This document shows, one piece after another, positions 1 through 9,191 of a stretch of 64,000 bases of DNA (its first letter is position 1; each line of letters begins with the position of its first letter). Source of the stretch: Pirellulales bacterium. GTDB lineage: Bacteria; Planctomycetota; Planctomycetia; Pirellulales; JAEUIK01. The notes under the pieces were generated by a model. That model did not search any database. It was not told the origin of the DNA and saw only the letters and a list, made by a program, of their open reading frames with translations. The stretch lies in the NCBI GenBank assembly GCA_019636335.1, contig JAHBXR010000006.1, positions 1 through 64,000 of the forward strand. Direction: 5' to 3'. The translations under genes and the position numbers were made by a program.

Positions 1-341
1 TTTTGAGTCAGATTTGTGTCGGGTTTTGGGCCGCTACGACTTGCTGAGGTAGCGCTCACCATGGCCGTGTTTTTCGTCAACTGGTTTACCGAACGGTTGC
101 AAGCCGCCGAACGCGCATGCATTGTAATGGGAGAGCTTTGGGCGTGGAAAGGAACAACGTCTAGGGGTAGGCTATTTGCCATAACTGCCTCTTCGAAGGC
201 GCCGTCAATCAGGAACTGCAAATTGAGCCCGGCGTTCTGGGGAAGTTCCTTTAGCCCCTGGCGCAGTGCTTGATTCGCAAGCGACCGGCGCACAAAGATG
301 GGAATGGACACGACAGGGCCTTCTCAGGGCAATCAGTTGCA
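1..341. other. Non-coding left edge
   Basis: No credible gene is seen in this stretch. Around positions 9-20 it carries the 12-mer cagatttgtgtc, which recurs in the same orientation at about 3560-3571, so the two copies bracket the primase-helicase gene. The short open frames here have no recognisable protein character and overlap the more convincing downstream gene. Confidence 0.5.
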
Positions 342-3170
342 ATGAGTCAGCAGGCACTCTCCGTCGATCGGCTTTCTCCCGCGCGTGCGAAAATTGCCTT
401 GTTCCGCTCGCTGTTTCGCGGACGCGAAGACGTCTATCCACGCCGCTTCGAGAATCGCCGAACCGGCAAGGCCGGGTATTCGCCTGCTTGTGGCAACGAA
501 TGGGTGCCGGGCGTTTGCGAAAAACCGAGGATCAAGTGCGGTGCCTGTGCGCATCAGCGTTTTCTACCTGTTACCGACGAAGTGATCCGTTGGCATCTTT
601 CCGGGCAGGACGACACTGGGCACGGCTTCGTCATGGGTATTTACCCGATGCTGCGCGACGAGACGTGTTTCTTCTTGGCGGCCGACCTGGACAAAGGTGA
701 ATGGCAAGACGACGCGCGAGCCATACTCGACACCTGTCATCGCCTGGGAATTCCTGCGGCGCTGGAGCGGTCGCGCAGCGGCAACGGAGGCCACCTTTGG
801 CTATTTTTCGCAGAGGCAATTCCGGCCACGCTCGCACGCAAGCTTGGATCGCACCTTCTGACGGAGACGATGGAGCGTCGCGCCTGTATGGAGCTCGATT
901 CCTATGACCGATTCTTCCCCAACCAGGATACGCTTCCCCAAGGCGGCTTCGGGAACCTGATTGCTCTGCCGCTACAAAAAATTCCGCGGGAGCTGGGCAA
1001 CAGCGTATTCCTCGATGACGCCTTCGAGCCATATCCCGACCAATGGGCTTTTCTGTCGACGATACGCAGAATCGACCGTGTGGCCGTCGAGGACATCGTA
1101 TCCAAGGCCGAACGGAACGGCCGGATTGTCGGCATTCGCTTGGCCGCGATGGACGAAAACGACCATACGCCATGGGCAGATCCTCCCTCCAGGCGTCGAA
1201 AAGAGCCTCGAATTGAAGGGCCACTTCCGGAGCGGCTCGATCTAATCCTCGGCAACCAGATCTATATCGCGAAGAATGAACTTCCTCCCGGACTACAAAA
1301 TCGCCTGATTCGTTTGGCAGCCTTTCAGAATCCCGAGTTCTACAAGGCGCAGGCCATCCGTCTGCCTACCTACGGCAAGCCGCGCATCATCGCCTGTGCT
1401 AAGGATCACCAACAACACATCGGCCTGCCGCGCGGTTGCCTGGACGAAGTGCGACAACTGCTCTCCGATTTGGGAATCAATGTTGCGTATCGCGACGAAC
1501 GTTGTCCAGGCAGCCCGCTGGAGGTCACTTTTCATGGGCAACTGCAAGCCGAGCAGGAGGCTGCGGCGAAGGCCATGCTGGTCCACGATATCGGCGTGTT
1601 GTCCGCCACGACCGCCTTTGGAAAAACGGTCATCGCCGCATGGCTAATGGCCCAACGAGGCGTCAATACGCTGGTGCTGGTCCATCGCCGCCAGTTGGTC
1701 GAACAGTGGGTCGAGCGGCTGGCCACCTTTCTAAATCGGCCGCCCAAGTTTATCGGCCAAATCGGTGGAGGTCGTAAGAATGCAACTGGTGCGCTTGATG
1801 TGGCACTGATCCAGAGCCTGTCGAGAAAGGGCATCGTTCAAGACCTAGTCGGCGACTACGGCCACCTCGTTGTGGACGAATGCCATCATTTATCTGCTTA
1901 CAGCTTCGAGCAGGTCGCCCGTGCTTCGAAGGCCAGGTTTGTCACGGGGTTGTCCGCCACAACAACGCGAAAAGATGGACATCATCCAATCATCTTCATG
2001 CAGTGCGGACCCATCCGTTATCGAGTCGATGCCAAGGCGCAGGCGGCTATACGCCCCTTTGAGCATACGGTCTACGTTCGACCTACGGATTTTTACTCGA
2101 CGAGCAGCACGGAGGACGCGAGAGTTCGTTTCCAGGAACTGTATTCGGAATTGATCTCCGATGAAACTCGCAATCGGCTAATCTGCGATGAGGTGCTGCA
2201 AGCCGTTCGTGAAGGACGATCGCCCTTAGTGTTGACCGAGCGCAATGAGCACCTTGACACATTGGCCGACCGACTTTCCGCTGGAATCCAGCACCTGATC
2301 GTCCTCCGTGGAGGAATGGGCAAGAAGGAATTAGGCGCCATCAGCACCCGGCTTGCTGCCATCCCCGAAGGTGAGCAAAGAGCTATCCTGGCGACGGGAC
2401 GATACATCGGCGAAGGGTTTGACGATTCGCGGCTGGACACACTGTTTCTTACGTTGCCCGTTTCCTGGCACGGAACGATCGCCCAATACGCAGGCCGGTT
2501 GCACCGCCTTCACCATCGAAAGCGCGAAGTGCGAATCTATGATTACGCGGACCTGAACGAACCCATGCTCGCCCGCATGTTCGATCGGCGTTGCCGCGGT
2601 TACGAGGCGGTAGGCTATAGGATTCTGCTGCCGGCCAGCGCGGTTCCTGGTTGGCCAACCGATGTTCCGCTGCCCGTCGATCCTCAGTGGAAACGCGATT
2701 ATGCCGCCAGCGTTCAGCGGCTTGTCCGCGACGGCGTTGACAAACCGCTGGCGACTTTGTTTGTTCACGTGGCAAAATCCATGACGGTGGACGCCGAGGG
2801 AACGGAGCGCGCACGCAGCGCCAGCGAGGCCTTCTTGTACCGCCGCCTGCAAACTCTTCCGGAGACGGCTGGCCGGTTTCGCTTGAATGCTGAGTTGCCG
2901 ATTCCGTTTGACGGAGGCGGCTGCATGGAGGTCGACTTTCTGTGTGCCGATGCACGTATTGCCGTCGAGCTCGATGGATTACAGCATCTGGAAAGCGCTG
3001 ATGCCTATCGCCGCGACCGTCGCAAGGACTTGCTGCTGCAAGAAAACGGCTATCTGGTGCTCCGTTTCCTTACCGACGACTTGGGCAAACGCCTGGATCT
3101 GGTACTCGACACGATCCTGCGTGCTCTCTCCCGCCAGCGGATGGACCGGCAGGATGATCGCGAGCCATGA
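342..3170 (+). CDS. TOTE-type primase-helicase-nuclease fusion
   Basis: A 942-aa three-part protein. The N-terminal part resembles the archaeo-eukaryotic primase domain of TOTE conflict systems: four cysteines at residues 50, 59, 66 and 69 could bind zinc, and an acidic AADLDKG motif (115 and 117) and SGNGGHLW (about 147-153) fit the primase core. The middle is a superfamily 2 helicase with a Walker A-like TTAFGKT and a DECHH box. The C-terminus (MEVDFLCADARIAVELDG) matches the DUF559/Vsr-like endonuclease fold. TOTE families are thought to target invading nucleic acid; that role is inferred. The in-frame ATG at 342 (MSQQALSVD) is chosen over an upstream TTG at 270 because the extra residues look non-homologous, but no strong ribosome site marks either. 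It has no operon partner. Confidence 0.85.
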   Translation: MSQQALSVDRLSPARAKIALFRSLFRGREDVYPRRFENRRTGKAGYSPACGNEWVPGVCEKPRIKCGACAHQRFLPVTDEVIRWHLSGQDDTGHGFVMGIYPMLRDETCFFLAADLDKGEWQDDARAILDTCHRLGIPAALERSRSGNGGHLWLFFAEAIPATLARKLGSHLLTETMERRACMELDSYDRFFPNQDTLPQGGFGNLIALPLQKIPRELGNSVFLDDAFEPYPDQWAFLSTIRRIDRVAVEDIVSKAERNGRIVGIRLAAMDENDHTPWADPPSRRRKEPRIEGPLPERLDLILGNQIYIAKNELPPGLQNRLIRLAAFQNPEFYKAQAIRLPTYGKPRIIACAKDHQQHIGLPRGCLDEVRQLLSDLGINVAYRDERCPGSPLEVTFHGQLQAEQEAAAKAMLVHDIGVLSATTAFGKTVIAAWLMAQRGVNTLVLVHRRQLVEQWVERLATFLNRPPKFIGQIGGGRKNATGALDVALIQSLSRKGIVQDLVGDYGHLVVDECHHLSAYSFEQVARASKARFVTGLSATTTRKDGHHPIIFMQCGPIRYRVDAKAQAAIRPFEHTVYVRPTDFYSTSSTEDARVRFQELYSELISDETRNRLICDEVLQAVREGRSPLVLTERNEHLDTLADRLSAGIQHLIVLRGGMGKKELGAISTRLAAIPEGEQRAILATGRYIGEGFDDSRLDTLFLTLPVSWHGTIAQYAGRLHRLHHRKREVRIYDYADLNEPMLARMFDRRCRGYEAVGYRILLPASAVPGWPTDVPLPVDPQWKRDYAASVQRLVRDGVDKPLATLFVHVAKSMTVDAEGTERARSASEAFLYRRLQTLPETAGRFRLNAELPIPFDGGGCMEVDFLCADARIAVELDGLQHLESADAYRRDRRKDLLLQENGYLVLRFLTDDLGKRLDLVLDTILRALSRQRMDRQDDREP

Positions 3171-3707
3171 CGATCTATTATCCACCGAGCCGCTTGTCAT
3201 TGCGACGATCCATGTATGCACCGGTATTGTGAGCTCGTTCGATGGCAGAATTGGAGCGTGACCAGCGCAGGCCCATACAAGTGCCATCCTGTGTCAAGAA
3301 ACCTGTAGCCCCGATCGCAATGGCAAACCGATCGCGACGCATCTCATAGTCGGACAAGGAGTTGGAGATTCGTCTTCTGGACTTGAAAATCGGGGCGACA
3401 GGATTTGAAGGCCCAGAAAATCTTGTTGCTCTTGCGTGGGAAACGCAGTGGACACGTAGGGCAGTGTGAGTTTTCACATCGACTTTTGTCGCATTGAACT
3501 CGTCATGCGCATGGCGATTGCAAGGCGACGAAGTGGCTCTCACATCGCCCATGCTGTGCCAGATTTGTGTCAGATTTTTTGCACGGCGTTTTTGGGGTGT
3601 CGCGCAGCAACGATTGACTTGATTATATCGTGCTGCTGAGTGGCGCCCGAGTTTCTATACCTTGCAACGGTGAAAGGAATCATGGCGTTTGAATCATCGC
3701 CCCCTTT
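3171..3707. other. Intergenic region with repeat copies
   Basis: About 540 bases without a convincing gene. It contains the left copy of the 20-bp tRNA-end-like repeat (3390-3409) and the second copy of the 12-mer cagatttgtgtc (about 3560-3571), immediately followed by a degenerate cagatttttt. This suggests a recombination-prone border between the primase-helicase gene and the next block. Confidence 0.5.
3390..3409. repeat. Left 20-bp direct repeat (att-like)
   Basis: The sequence tcggggcgacaggatttgaa occurs here and, identically and in the same orientation, at 19498-19517. Read on the minus strand it looks like the T-loop and 3' acceptor strand of a tRNA (TTCAAATCC, then CCCCGA), but no complete tRNA is present. 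It may be one end of an integrated element carrying the serine recombinase gene. Confidence 0.6.
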
Positions 3708-5234
3708 CTAGGGCATACGGGTTCGCTGGTGGCGCAGGAGCCATTCAACCGCCTCGGGAAGGATGGCCCCCACGGCCAGCGTGTGACCATAGCCAGGCAA
3801 AGCGCGCAGTTCGCCCGGCATGCCTCCGTCGAAAGCGTTTCTAGCAGATGCTTGGAGCGGCTTGGGCGGCACGACACCGTCCAATTCCGGCGATACAACC
3901 AAGATCGGCGGAGAATCGGGCGCCACCTGGAACCGGCCGCCGGCGATACAGCAGGCCGCGGCAATCGTGTCGCCGTGCCCGCGGGCCAGTCCTGCCGCGG
4001 AACCTGCTCCCATGGAGTGGCCCAACACGTAGACGCGGTCTCGATCAAGCGAGTAGTTGTACCCCAAGGCCTCGATCAGCGCGTGCAGGTTTTTGATGTC
4101 GCTGCCAAAACCGTAGGTCAGCGGCGAAGCGACGAGAAAACCCTTTTCGTCGGCCAGCTTCTTGACGATGCCCGCTCCATAGGCCTCCAGGAACATATTT
4201 TCGTCGCCCCCCATGCCGTGCAATACAACCAGCAGGGGCACGGCGGCTCCTTGCTCGGCAGCTTGGGGCGCATACACGCGCAGCGGAATCTCGCGCCTGC
4301 CAGCTTGCAGCACGCGCCAAGAATCACCCGCTCGCCGGAAATACGGGTCCTGGCCCGACTCAAGAGCTTCAATCTCAGACGCCACGTCGGATGCCAGGGC
4401 GTTCAGGTCGGCCAGGAATTGCGCAGAATTCTCCTCCGACGGGCGATCACTTAGCAGTTGGTTGCGTGCGCGGCAACTGGCCAGCGCTTGAATCATTTCC
4501 GGCGCGGTGGATTCTATACGGGCCAGTCGCGCCTCGTTTGCAGCGCGTTGCTCATCGAGTGACGATCCCGCGACCACTTGCACGCGGCCAATCGCCAGCG
4601 GGCGCCTGTCTTTTGGTGCCAGCTCGACCCGATACAAGCCCGGCGCAAGCTGCTCTTCGGCAACTTCCAGCGTCACCTGGGTATCGACCACCTGTCCGCC
4701 TCCCAACTTCACGGCGCAGGGATGTTCGATCACCGTCTCGCCCCGTGGACTGACCAGTCGGAGCCAAAACGTCTCGTCGAGCGGCTCGGGCGATGGCGAC
4801 GCGTACAACGAGGTCACGCGGCAATCGGCCCGCTGCTTTCGTCCCGCGATCCACACGGGAGGCTCGACGCTTACTTTCAGCGAAACCAGCGCGCGCTCGA
4901 GGGGAGTTTGTTGCTCCGCGACGAGCGATTCCCAGAGCCCGTCGATGATGCGAATAGCCTCGGAGTGGTTTCCCAGGAAAAACACCCGCGTGGCACCGTC
5001 AAACTCTTGATTGATGCGGGCGATCTCGTCAGCCGCGGGCGGGTTCAACATAAACTCCCGCTCAAGCCGCAGATACGCCGCCGCCAGATCGGCGCGCGTG
5101 ATCCCCACGCGCGCGGGCTTGCTCTCCGAAGCGGTTGCGGAAGCCTCTTGGGACGGTGAGTCGGCCGAGGACAGGTCTGGCACAGTCCCAGCCGCCAACG
5201 TAAGCACCAATCCAAGCGTCAGATATCTTGCCAT
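3708..5234 (-). CDS. Secreted alpha/beta-hydrolase esterase
   Basis: A 508-aa protein that opens with a signal peptide (hydrophobic run ending near SSADS, about residue 26). The N-terminal 300 residues are helical and unassigned. The C-terminal third is an alpha/beta-hydrolase of the PHB depolymerase/esterase type: LLVVLHGMGG near the oxyanion region, nucleophile elbow GHSMG (Ser near 407), acid in ELDG (about 452) and histidine in GYGHT (about 484) give a full catalytic triad. It probably hydrolyses an ester substrate in the periplasm or outside the cell; the substrate cannot be told. The start ATG at 5234 is preceded by a purine-rich gaggccgaag. The gene stands alone, divergent from the MerR-type regulator gene. 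Confidence 0.8.
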   Translation of the reverse strand: MARYLTLGLVLTLAAGTVPDLSSADSPSQEASATASESKPARVGITRADLAAAYLRLEREFMLNPPAADEIARINQEFDGATRVFFLGNHSEAIRIIDGLWESLVAEQQTPLERALVSLKVSVEPPVWIAGRKQRADCRVTSLYASPSPEPLDETFWLRLVSPRGETVIEHPCAVKLGGGQVVDTQVTLEVAEEQLAPGLYRVELAPKDRRPLAIGRVQVVAGSSLDEQRAANEARLARIESTAPEMIQALASCRARNQLLSDRPSEENSAQFLADLNALASDVASEIEALESGQDPYFRRAGDSWRVLQAGRREIPLRVYAPQAAEQGAAVPLLVVLHGMGGDENMFLEAYGAGIVKKLADEKGFLVASPLTYGFGSDIKNLHALIEALGYNYSLDRDRVYVLGHSMGAGSAAGLARGHGDTIAAACCIAGGRFQVAPDSPPILVVSPELDGVVPPKPLQASARNAFDGGMPGELRALPGYGHTLAVGAILPEAVEWLLRHQRTRMP

Positions 5235-5413
5235 CTTCGGCCTCTTGGTCGATGGAATCGCTCACAGCGAGCAGTCGGGCAAGGTTTTGAACGTAAAACC
5301 AACTCCCAGGCTTGTTCTTGTCGAACCACGCCCAGGCACGCCGCATAGCAAAGTGGCGGCCTGACCTAGAGGCTTCCTATAGAATTCAATCAAAACATTC
5401 ATTGAGATTTATA

Positions 5414-5428
5414 GCGACCGGTGGTCGC
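5414..5428. promoter_or_regulatory. Perfect inverted repeat, candidate operator
   Basis: GCGACC and GGTCGC flank a GGT spacer in the A+T-rich gap between the divergent esterase and MerR-type regulator genes. Promoter-like AT stretches (for example near 5440-5480) follow. MerR-family regulators bind such palindromes, so autoregulation by the neighbouring gene is a reasonable but untested inference. Confidence 0.4.
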
Positions 5429-5549
5429 ATCGTCAACAAAATGGAGATAAAATAGCTAATTATAAACCGTATATGCTGATAGGCACGGATACTGGGCGCC
5501 ATCCGGATCCGTTGATATATTCGATCAAATCGTTCACACGAGGAAGTCA

Positions 5550-6443
5550 TTGAAACGACTTGTCACTCCCAAGCAGGTTGCCCAGGCCATCGGCATGAGC
5601 GAGTCTTCAGTCAAGCGCTGGTGCGACCGTGGCTTGCTCAATACGGTGCGCACCGCTGGCGGGCACAGGCGACTGGCGATAGACGAGGTTGTGCAATTTC
5701 TCCGCAAGTCGGGCCACAAGCTGTTGCAGCCTGAACTATTGGGATTGCCTGTCAACGCAGGCCAGGGAACGTTCGTAGTGAGTCGGGCTCGCGATCAAAT
5801 GCGAGAAGCACTTTTGGCCGGCGACGAGGAACAGTGTCGACGAATCGTCTCCGACTTGTACCTATCGGGGCAAACCGCCTGCGACCTCTGCGACCGCGTC
5901 CTGGCCGCCGCCTTCCATGAAATCGGCCACGGCTGGGAGTGCGGCAAAGTGGTTGTGTATCGCGAGCGGCGCAGCTGCGAAATCGCCCTCAAAGCGTTGC
6001 ATGATTTGCGGTTGGCTCTGCGCAGCCCGCAGGTTGACGCTCCGATGGCGATTGGCGGCGCCTTGGAAGACGATCCCTACAGGCTCCCCACCACCATGGT
6101 TGAGATCGCACTGCGCGAGACTGGCTGGCGGGCAACCTCGCTGGGCACGATGCTGCCCACCGCCACGCTGTCTGAAGCTGTGCGCGAGAATCAACCGGCT
6201 CTATTGTGGGTGAGCGTCTCGACGATTGCTTCCGTTCCTCGGTTCCTCGACGAATATGCCCGGCTTTGCGAAACGGCCACGGCCCTGGGAACGGCGGTTG
6301 TCGTCGGTGGACGTGCCTTGACTGAGAAAATCCGCCGGCAAATGACGTACTCGGCCTACTGCGACACGCTGCGGCATCTCGTCACCTTTGTGGCGACGCT
6401 AACCCATCGCCTTGGTCAACCCGAGACTAAAGAGAGTGGCTGA
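5550..6443 (+). CDS. MerR-type HTH with B12-binding-like domain (CarH-like)
   Basis: A 297-aa protein with an N-terminal MerR/excisionase winged helix (TPKQVAQAIGMSESSVKRW... TAGGHRRL) and a C-terminal cobalamin-binding-like module, the architecture of CarH/LitR light-responsive repressors. The helical cap keeps the tryptophan of the WX9EH signature (GHGWECGKVVVYRER), but the histidine is arginine. The ExH motif that supplies the lower cobalt ligand is absent (GGALEDDPYRLP). The family normally senses light through adenosylcobalamin; this copy may bind it differently or not at all. The start is a TTG at 5550 with AGGA five bases upstream. Downstream uvsE begins 27 bases later, then tspO, so it probably controls a photostress operon. 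Confidence 0.75.
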   Translation: MKRLVTPKQVAQAIGMSESSVKRWCDRGLLNTVRTAGGHRRLAIDEVVQFLRKSGHKLLQPELLGLPVNAGQGTFVVSRARDQMREALLAGDEEQCRRIVSDLYLSGQTACDLCDRVLAAAFHEIGHGWECGKVVVYRERRSCEIALKALHDLRLALRSPQVDAPMAIGGALEDDPYRLPTTMVEIALRETGWRATSLGTMLPTATLSEAVRENQPALLWVSVSTIASVPRFLDEYARLCETATALGTAVVVGGRALTEKIRRQMTYSAYCDTLRHLVTFVATLTHRLGQPETKESG

Positions 6444-6470
6444 CCTGAAGCATACCCCCAATCTCCTGCC

Positions 6471-7418
6471 ATGATTCGTCTCGGACTCTGTTGCATTTTT
6501 CGTGATCAGCCCATCAAGTTCGCGAGCACGACGGCAGCCGCGGTCGGCCGTATGTCGCGCGTCGACGCGCTCGCGAAGCTGAGTAGATTGTGCCTTGAGA
6601 ATGCGCGAAGCTTGCTGCTCGCCTTGCAATTCTGCGCCGAGCACGACATCGGCTGCTTTCGAGTCAATAGCCGGATTCTCCCCCTCAAGACGCATCCGGT
6701 CGCAGGGTACGGCATCGACGAACTGCCAGAGTGTACTGCGGTCGTAGACGGTTTCCGAACATGTGCTGAGTTTGCGGCCCGGAACAGTTTGCGAATCTGC
6801 TTTCACCCAGACCAGTTCGTCGTGCTTAACTCGCACCGCGATGCCGTTGTCGAAGCATCTCTTCGCGAGCTGGAGTACCAGGCCGAAGTCGCCCAGTGGA
6901 TCGGAGCAGACGTCATCAACATTCATGCCGGCGGAGCCTATGGCGACAAACGCTCGGCACTCGAGGCTTTTGAGCGAAACCTTGACCGGCTTTCCGGGGC
7001 GGCCCGCACTCGCTTGACCGTTGAAAACGACGATACGATCTACACGCCGGCGGACCTGTTGCCGCTGTGCCGCAAGGCCGGTCTGCCGCTGGTCTACGAT
7101 GTGCATCACCACCGTTGTCATGGTGACGAGTTATCCATTGAGCAAGCTACCAGCGAGGCAATTGACACCTGGAATCGCGAGCCGCTATTCCACATTTCGA
7201 GCCCGCTTGCCGGCTGGGGCGGTTCTCTGCCGCGGCGCCACCACGACTATATCGACTTCGACGACTTTCCAGGTTGTTGGCAGCGGCTCTCGCTCACGGT
7301 TGAAGTCGAAGCCAAGGCCAAGGAACTGGCCGTGCTTCGGCTTCGCGATCAGCTCCGCGAGACACGGAACCGTCTGGGACGACGCCCAAAAATGAAAAGA
7401 TTGAAGCATGAATGCTGA
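6471..7418 (+). CDS. uvsE: UV DNA damage endonuclease UvsE
   Basis: A 315-aa TIM-barrel repair nuclease that nicks DNA 5' to cyclobutane dimers and 6-4 photoproducts. Family hallmarks are visible: IRLGLCCIF at the N-terminus, FRVNSRILPL, the metal-site strands CFHPDQFVVLNS, NIHAGGAYGDK, LTVENDD and VYDVHHHRCH. The length is typical. The ATG at 6471 lies 27 bases after the regulator's stop with no clear Shine-Dalgarno site, which fits translation from a shared transcript. Its pairing with a CarH-like regulator and TspO points to a light or UV response. Confidence 0.93.
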   Translation: MIRLGLCCIFRDQPIKFASTTAAAVGRMSRVDALAKLSRLCLENARSLLLALQFCAEHDIGCFRVNSRILPLKTHPVAGYGIDELPECTAVVDGFRTCAEFAARNSLRICFHPDQFVVLNSHRDAVVEASLRELEYQAEVAQWIGADVINIHAGGAYGDKRSALEAFERNLDRLSGAARTRLTVENDDTIYTPADLLPLCRKAGLPLVYDVHHHRCHGDELSIEQATSEAIDTWNREPLFHISSPLAGWGGSLPRRHHDYIDFDDFPGCWQRLSLTVEVEAKAKELAVLRLRDQLRETRNRLGRRPKMKRLKHEC

Positions 7419-7527
7419 CCCGGCACATCGGCCCGACGAACGAGATGGGGCCATCGATATTCGTGTAGAAGGGGACTGTCCTCTCCCGCGTTTCGGTTCT
7501 CGGATAGGCTATTAGGAGAAATCGATC

Positions 7528-8058
7528 ATGTCTCAAGGTGCCGCTGAGTTTGCTGAACGTTTGCCGACCGCGTCGCGACCCCCCGTCGGCTGGCAGCTTC
7601 TGTGTTTGCTTGGCCTGGTCGCTCTGTGCATCGGCAGCGGTCTTTTCGGCGCGGCGGTCACTTCCGACTCTGTCCGCAATTGGTATCCAACACTCGACAA
7701 ACCAGGCTGGACACCGCCCAGCTGGCTGTTCGGCCCGGCGTGGACTGTGCTGTACGGTATGATGGCCGTTGCCGCATGGCTGGTTTGGCGAGGTGCAGGT
7801 TGGCCTGCGGCGTGGGGAGCGCTCACCCTGTTTTGCCTGCAGCTCGCGCTCAACTTCGCCTGGTCGCCATTGTTCTTCGGCTTGCGCAACCCCGGATTGG
7901 CATTCGCGGAAATCTTGGTGCTATGGGTGGCGATCGTGGCGACCTTGATCAGCTTCCTGCGTCATTCCTCCGTGGCTGCGTTGTTGATGGCGCCCTACCT
8001 TGCTTGGACGACTTTCGCGGCGTTGTTGAACTTCGCCATTTGGCGGATGAACGGTTGA
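7528..8058 (+). CDS. tspO: TspO/MBR tryptophan-rich sensory protein
   Basis: A 176-aa inner-membrane protein with five hydrophobic segments. The TspO signature is clear: WYPTLDKPGWTPPSWLF followed by GPAWTVLYGMMAVAAW, then FCLQLALNFAWSPLFFGL. Bacterial TspO binds and helps degrade porphyrins and is tied to light and redox stress. It follows uvsE by 109 bases and has its own strong ribosome site (AGGAG, eight bases before the ATG at 7528). The N-terminal extension before the first membrane helix is slightly longer than usual. Confidence 0.92.
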   Translation: MSQGAAEFAERLPTASRPPVGWQLLCLLGLVALCIGSGLFGAAVTSDSVRNWYPTLDKPGWTPPSWLFGPAWTVLYGMMAVAAWLVWRGAGWPAAWGALTLFCLQLALNFAWSPLFFGLRNPGLAFAEILVLWVAIVATLISFLRHSSVAALLMAPYLAWTTFAALLNFAIWRMNG

Positions 8059-8312
8059 ATTAACTCGATGAAATTCAAGCCATAAATCGGTCCTCCTTTG
8101 ACCGTTGGAACACCCTGTCGGCTGCGCTCGCGTGTGCCTGGGCAATGGGGATCGACGCGGCATGAAGCTTGGCGGCGGAGCCCAAGGCCCCTCCTCCGAC
8201 GATGAGCGATGTCGCGTATGGGCCCCACGAACGAAACATTCTGGACTTGTGGCAGGCTGAGTCCGAGAAAGCGACGCCTATGGCTGCGTAACGCCAACAA
8301 GTCACTGTTGAA

Positions 8313-9182
8313 TTACTGAGCGTTCAAGACATCCTGATAAAACTCTGCGACCAAGCGAAAGCCTTCGTCTAAATCGGTGGTGGCTAGCGACGCGTCGTTC
8401 GCCATTGCAGAAAGCGTTGTCCGCCAAGCCTCGGGAGGTGGCGGCAACTCGCTCGGGACGGGATGTGTGTTTCTCAGCCGAAAGGTCGCTTCTATCGCGG
8501 CTCGGATCGCCTGCTTCGCGGGCGGGTCGATCGTCACGAAGAGTACGAGATCGACCAGATCCTTGGTGCGGGTATTCGGCCGATCCGTCCAGGGCAATGT
8601 GTAGGCGTGGAGTTTTTCGGCAAACTGCTGAGCTTTTGGAACGGCCAGCACCTTTGCCGGTGCGACTCCCGCGAAGCCCAGAAAATCCTGCCCCACCAAC
8701 TCTTCCGGCGTGGCTGAGATGGGATCGCCGAAGCCGATGTCGAGATGGAACTTTGCAAATGTCCTGCCTGCGAGAAGTGCGGTCACGGGAAATCGTGCCC
8801 CACCATCGGGCGCTCCTTGAAGTTCGCTGCTTGGCTGCGCGATCTGAAACACGAAGTAATCGCCGAGGTCGAGTTCGGCGGCTTCCTGAAGCTCGTCGCG
8901 GATTTCCTCCAGCCGTGCGGCAAGCTCTCCGTGTCCGGTTCTCACGGAGAGGTCAATGTCCTTGGTCGTTCGTGCCCGTGGCCGGTAGCGAAGTTCCATC
9001 GCGTAGCCTCCCTTGAGCAGCCACGGCGGATCTTTGATGGCAAAGAGCCTTGCCAGGAGCCTCTCGATCACCACCTTCAGGCGCAGCGAATTGATCTGGA
9101 CGTCACGTTGGGTAGCGACCTGCTTGAGCCGCTCTTCGAGCGAAGTCCGAAACGCCGCGGCGGTCTTGAATGATTTCCCCAT
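8313..9182 (-). CDS. abiEii: AbiEii/AbiGii-family nucleotidyltransferase toxin
   Basis: A 289-aa member of the DUF1814 nucleotidyltransferase family. The core motif is PPWLLKGGYAMELRYR followed by RTTKDIDLSV, giving the KGG and D-x-D residues expected of the catalytic site. In type IV toxin-antitoxin systems this protein modifies tRNA or another target and causes phage abortive infection. It lies nine bases downstream of the AbiEi antitoxin gene, in the usual antitoxin-first order, so the two should be one transcript. Confidence 0.9.
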   Translation of the reverse strand: MGKSFKTAAAFRTSLEERLKQVATQRDVQINSLRLKVVIERLLARLFAIKDPPWLLKGGYAMELRYRPRARTTKDIDLSVRTGHGELAARLEEIRDELQEAAELDLGDYFVFQIAQPSSELQGAPDGGARFPVTALLAGRTFAKFHLDIGFGDPISATPEELVGQDFLGFAGVAPAKVLAVPKAQQFAEKLHAYTLPWTDRPNTRTKDLVDLVLFVTIDPPAKQAIRAAIEATFRLRNTHPVPSELPPPPEAWRTTLSAMANDASLATTDLDEGFRLVAEFYQDVLNAQ

Positions 9183-9191
9183 GCCGGGGAA

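Noticed and set aside
6399..7121. 240-codon open frame antisense to uvsE
   Set aside because: UvsE has all family motifs on the plus strand; this is its shadow.
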